DNA of 9,076 nucleotides from NCBI GenBank assembly GCA_041477005.1, contig JBGOUJ010000302.1:1-9076 (forward strand). The letters run 5' to 3'. Each line of letters starts with the position of its first letter. Position 1 is the stretch's first letter. Position numbers and translations under genes: made by a program. The notes under the pieces were generated by a model. It ran no database searches, was not told where the DNA came from, and was given only the letters and a program-made list of their open reading frames with translations. The DNA comes from JBGOUJ01 sp041477005. Lineage in GTDB: Bacteria > Acidobacteriota > Terriglobia > Bryobacterales > JACQDG01. Below are positions 6,567-9,076 of this stretch, piece after piece.

Positions 6567-6977
6567 CTACGACTTCGTGCGGGCTGCAGCCCTGGCTCGA
6601 GTGGTTGCGGCGGCCCGTTGAGCAATCGGGACGAGGGCCCGGCGGGAGGTCTCGGGGGCGCTGACCTGGGCGGAGGTGATCTGCTGTCCCAGGCAGGCCA
6701 CGAATTCCTGAATCTGCTGCTGCATGGCCTCCATCTTTTCCCGCATGTTCAGGATGATCTCGACCCCGGCCAGGTTCACCCCCAGGTTCCGCGTGAGCGA
6801 CAGGATGACTTCCAGCCTCTCCAGGTCCCGGTCCGTGTAAAGCCTGGTATTGCCTTCGGTCCGCGACGGCTTCAGCAGCCCCTCCCGCTCGTAGAGCCGC
6901 AGGGTCTGCGGGTGAATCTCGAATTGCTCCGACACAACGGAGATCATGTAGGCGCCCTTGTTACGCTTGCGTGGCAT
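6567..6977 (-). CDS. hspR: HspR-type MerR family heat-shock repressor
   Basis: HspR represses chaperone genes by binding inverted repeats of the HAIR type, with DnaK acting as co-repressor in the Streptomyces model. The protein has 136 residues. The MerR winged helix-turn-helix spans about 11-80, with the HspR-typical phrases ISVVSEQFEIHPQTLRLYER (12-31) and GLLKPSRTEGNTRLYTDRD (33-51). A coiled-coil segment follows (about 76-98). The C-terminal tail from about 110 is rich in Ala, Arg and Thr and looks disordered. There are no metal- or ligand-binding cysteines of the MerR or SoxR kind. Its position just after dnaJ, 11 nt from the dnaJ stop, supports an autoregulated dnaK-dnaJ-hspR operon. 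The gene ends tail-to-tail with the antitoxin gene. Confidence 0.9.
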   Translation of the reverse strand: MPRKRNKGAYMISVVSEQFEIHPQTLRLYEREGLLKPSRTEGNTRLYTDRDLERLEVILSLTRNLGVNLAGVEIILNMREKMEAMQQQIQEFVACLGQQITSAQVSAPETSRRALVPIAQRAAATTRARAAARTKS

Positions 6978-6983
6978 CGGTCA

Positions 6984-6987
6984 CTCC
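6984..6987 (-). promoter_or_regulatory. hspR: hspR ribosome binding site
   Basis: On the minus strand GGAG lies 6 nt before the ATG at 6975-6977, inside the 11-nt gap after dnaJ. It supports this start over the Met at residue 11. Confidence 0.6.
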
Positions 6988-6988
6988 G

Positions 6989-8182
6989 TCAGCGGTGGTC
7001 GAACAGGCCGGCTCGGGGGTCCTCCGGGTTGAGGCGCGCGAATTCCCGCAAGATCTCTTTCGAGCGCTCGTCCTGCAGCCGCGGCACCACGACCTTCACC
7101 TCCACGTACTGATCCCCGCGCAGGTTGCTGCGCCGGTTCAGCACGCCCTTCTCCCGCAGCCGGAAAGTCTTGCCGCTTTCGGTCCCCGGCGGAATCTTCA
7201 GCAGCGCCTGGCCGTCGATGGTCGGCACTTCGACCTTGGCGCCCAGCGCCGCCTCGGCCACGGTGACGGGAACCTGGATGTGAATATCATTTCCCTGGCG
7301 CTTGAAGAAGGGATGCTCCTCCACCCGCGTCGTAATGTAGAGGTCTCCCGGGGGCGCCCCGCCGCTGCCCGCGTTGCCTTTGCCCGCCACCCGCAACCGC
7401 GATCCGTCCTCCGCTCCCGGCGGAATACGAATTTCCACCGTGTCCTGCCGCGAGATGCGCCCCTCGCCGTGGCAAGCCGGGCAGGCGTTCGGTATCCTCC
7501 CCTTGCCCTGGCAGCGGGGGCAGGTGAGCTGGAAGCGCATGGCCCCGGCCATCTGAGAGACCTGGCCGGTTCCCTGGCACTCCGGACACACGATCTCGCC
7601 GCCGCCAACCGACCCCGTCCCGCCGCACTGCTGGCACGTCTCGTAGCGGACGATGTTCAGCTTCGCTTGGGTGCCGTGGATCGCCTCCCAGAAGCCGATC
7701 TGGACGGTGTATTCGAGGTCCGTGCCGGCCTGCGGTCCCGTTTCCCGCGCGGCGCCCCGGCGGAAGAGGTTGGAGAACATCTCCGAAAATCCGCCGGGGT
7801 CGCCCGCCCGGCCCGCGCGCGGGCCGCCGGGATGCGGGCCACCCTCCGAACCGGGGTTGAATGCGTCGGTAAAGTCAAACCCGCTGAAGCCGAACCCGCT
7901 GGGGGGCGGACCGGGGCCGGCCTTGGCGCCCGCTCCGGGGTAGAAGCCTGTGTCGGAATAGAAGCCCGCCTGATCGTACATCTCGCGCTTCTTCGGATCG
8001 CTCAGCACGTCATAGGCTTCCTGCACCTGCTTGAAGCGCTCCTCCGCCGCCTTATCCCCCGGGTTCAGGTCCGGATGATACTTTCGGGCGAGCCTCCGGT
8101 ACGTCTTGCGGATCTCCTCCTGCGAGGCGTTCCGCTTCACGCCCAGGACCTTGTAATAGTCTTCCTTCGCTGTTGCGGGCAT
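6989..8182 (-). CDS. dnaJ: Chaperone protein DnaJ (Hsp40)
   Basis: DnaJ stimulates the ATPase of DnaK and delivers unfolded proteins to it. The 397-residue protein has the full type I layout: a J-domain (about 8-71) with HPD at 36-38; a Gly/Phe/Pro-rich linker (about 73-132) with several GF pairs; a zinc domain with four CxxCxGxG units at 183-190, 199-206, 221-228 and 234-241; and the C-terminal substrate-binding beta domains, including PPGAEDGSRLRVAGKGNAG and PPGTESGKTFRLREKGV. All eight zinc-binding cysteines are present. The gene begins 3 nt after the dnaK stop, implying translational coupling; the ribosome site would be the weak AAGAAA inside the end of dnaK. hspR follows after 11 nt. grpE is not part of this cluster as far as it is visible. 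Confidence 0.96.
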   Translation of the reverse strand: MPATAKEDYYKVLGVKRNASQEEIRKTYRRLARKYHPDLNPGDKAAEERFKQVQEAYDVLSDPKKREMYDQAGFYSDTGFYPGAGAKAGPGPPPSGFGFSGFDFTDAFNPGSEGGPHPGGPRAGRAGDPGGFSEMFSNLFRRGAARETGPQAGTDLEYTVQIGFWEAIHGTQAKLNIVRYETCQQCGGTGSVGGGEIVCPECQGTGQVSQMAGAMRFQLTCPRCQGKGRIPNACPACHGEGRISRQDTVEIRIPPGAEDGSRLRVAGKGNAGSGGAPPGDLYITTRVEEHPFFKRQGNDIHIQVPVTVAEAALGAKVEVPTIDGQALLKIPPGTESGKTFRLREKGVLNRRSNLRGDQYVEVKVVVPRLQDERSKEILREFARLNPEDPRAGLFDHR

Positions 8183-8185
8183 GTA

Positions 8186-9076
<891 letters not shown>

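Noticed and set aside
6581..6592. Perfect 12-bp palindrome GGGCTGCAGCCC at the convergent ends of the antitoxin gene and hspR
   Set aside because: It lies inside hspR coding sequence and has no T-run on either side, so a terminator role is not supported; such palindromes arise easily in GC-rich coding DNA.

Overview
The window is about 9.1 kb of GC-rich bacterial chromosome. It most likely comes from an Acidobacteriota member (Solibacter/Bryobacter-like). I infer this from an ADOP-type FtsX/MacB permease half, a Tat-exported Gfo/Idh/MocA oxidoreductase of the kind common in those genomes, a dnaK-dnaJ-hspR unit, and extended -10 motifs of the form TGCTANNAT. No 16S or other phylogenetic marker is present, so the assignment is tentative.

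Layout, plus strand. (1) Positions 2-109 hold the last 35 codons of a gene resembling the zinc-binding C-terminus of cobalamin-independent methionine synthase (MetE-like). (2) Positions 156-1376 encode the C-terminal half of an acidobacterial duplicated permease whose N-terminal half is missing; recognisable permease sequence begins almost at the stop of the upstream gene, which suggests a deletion junction. (3) Positions 1444-2001 encode an uncharacterised protein of about 185 residues with a Trp/Asp-rich motif. (4) Positions 2134-3336 encode a Tat-signal Gfo/Idh/MocA oxidoreductase. (5) Positions 3365-4276 encode a monofunctional proline dehydrogenase with a TTG start. (6) Positions 4378-5703 and 5723-6295 encode nicotinate phosphoribosyltransferase (pncB) and nicotinamidase (pncA), the two Preiss-Handler salvage enzymes, separated by 19 nt and joined by a degenerate 7-bp tandem repeat. 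(7) Positions 6316-6552 encode a VapB-like ribbon-helix-helix antitoxin with no toxin partner in view.

Layout, minus strand, read from the right edge. dnaK (C-terminal 296 codons only), dnaJ after 3 nt, and hspR after 11 nt form a chaperone operon that ends tail-to-tail with the antitoxin gene. HspR is expected to repress this operon with DnaK as co-repressor; the promoter and operator would lie upstream of dnaK, outside the window.

Functionally, PncA converts nicotinamide to nicotinate and PncB converts nicotinate to nicotinate mononucleotide, feeding NAD synthesis. Proline dehydrogenase starts proline catabolism; no P5C dehydrogenase is present here. I saw no RNA genes, CRISPR arrays, insertion sequences or attachment sites, and no convincing intrinsic terminators. 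No intergenic stretch exceeds about 132 bases. I did not find a clearly novel multi-gene system. The most notable points are the permease truncation junction, the orphan antitoxin, the uncharacterised protein and the heptad repeat bridging pncB and pncA.
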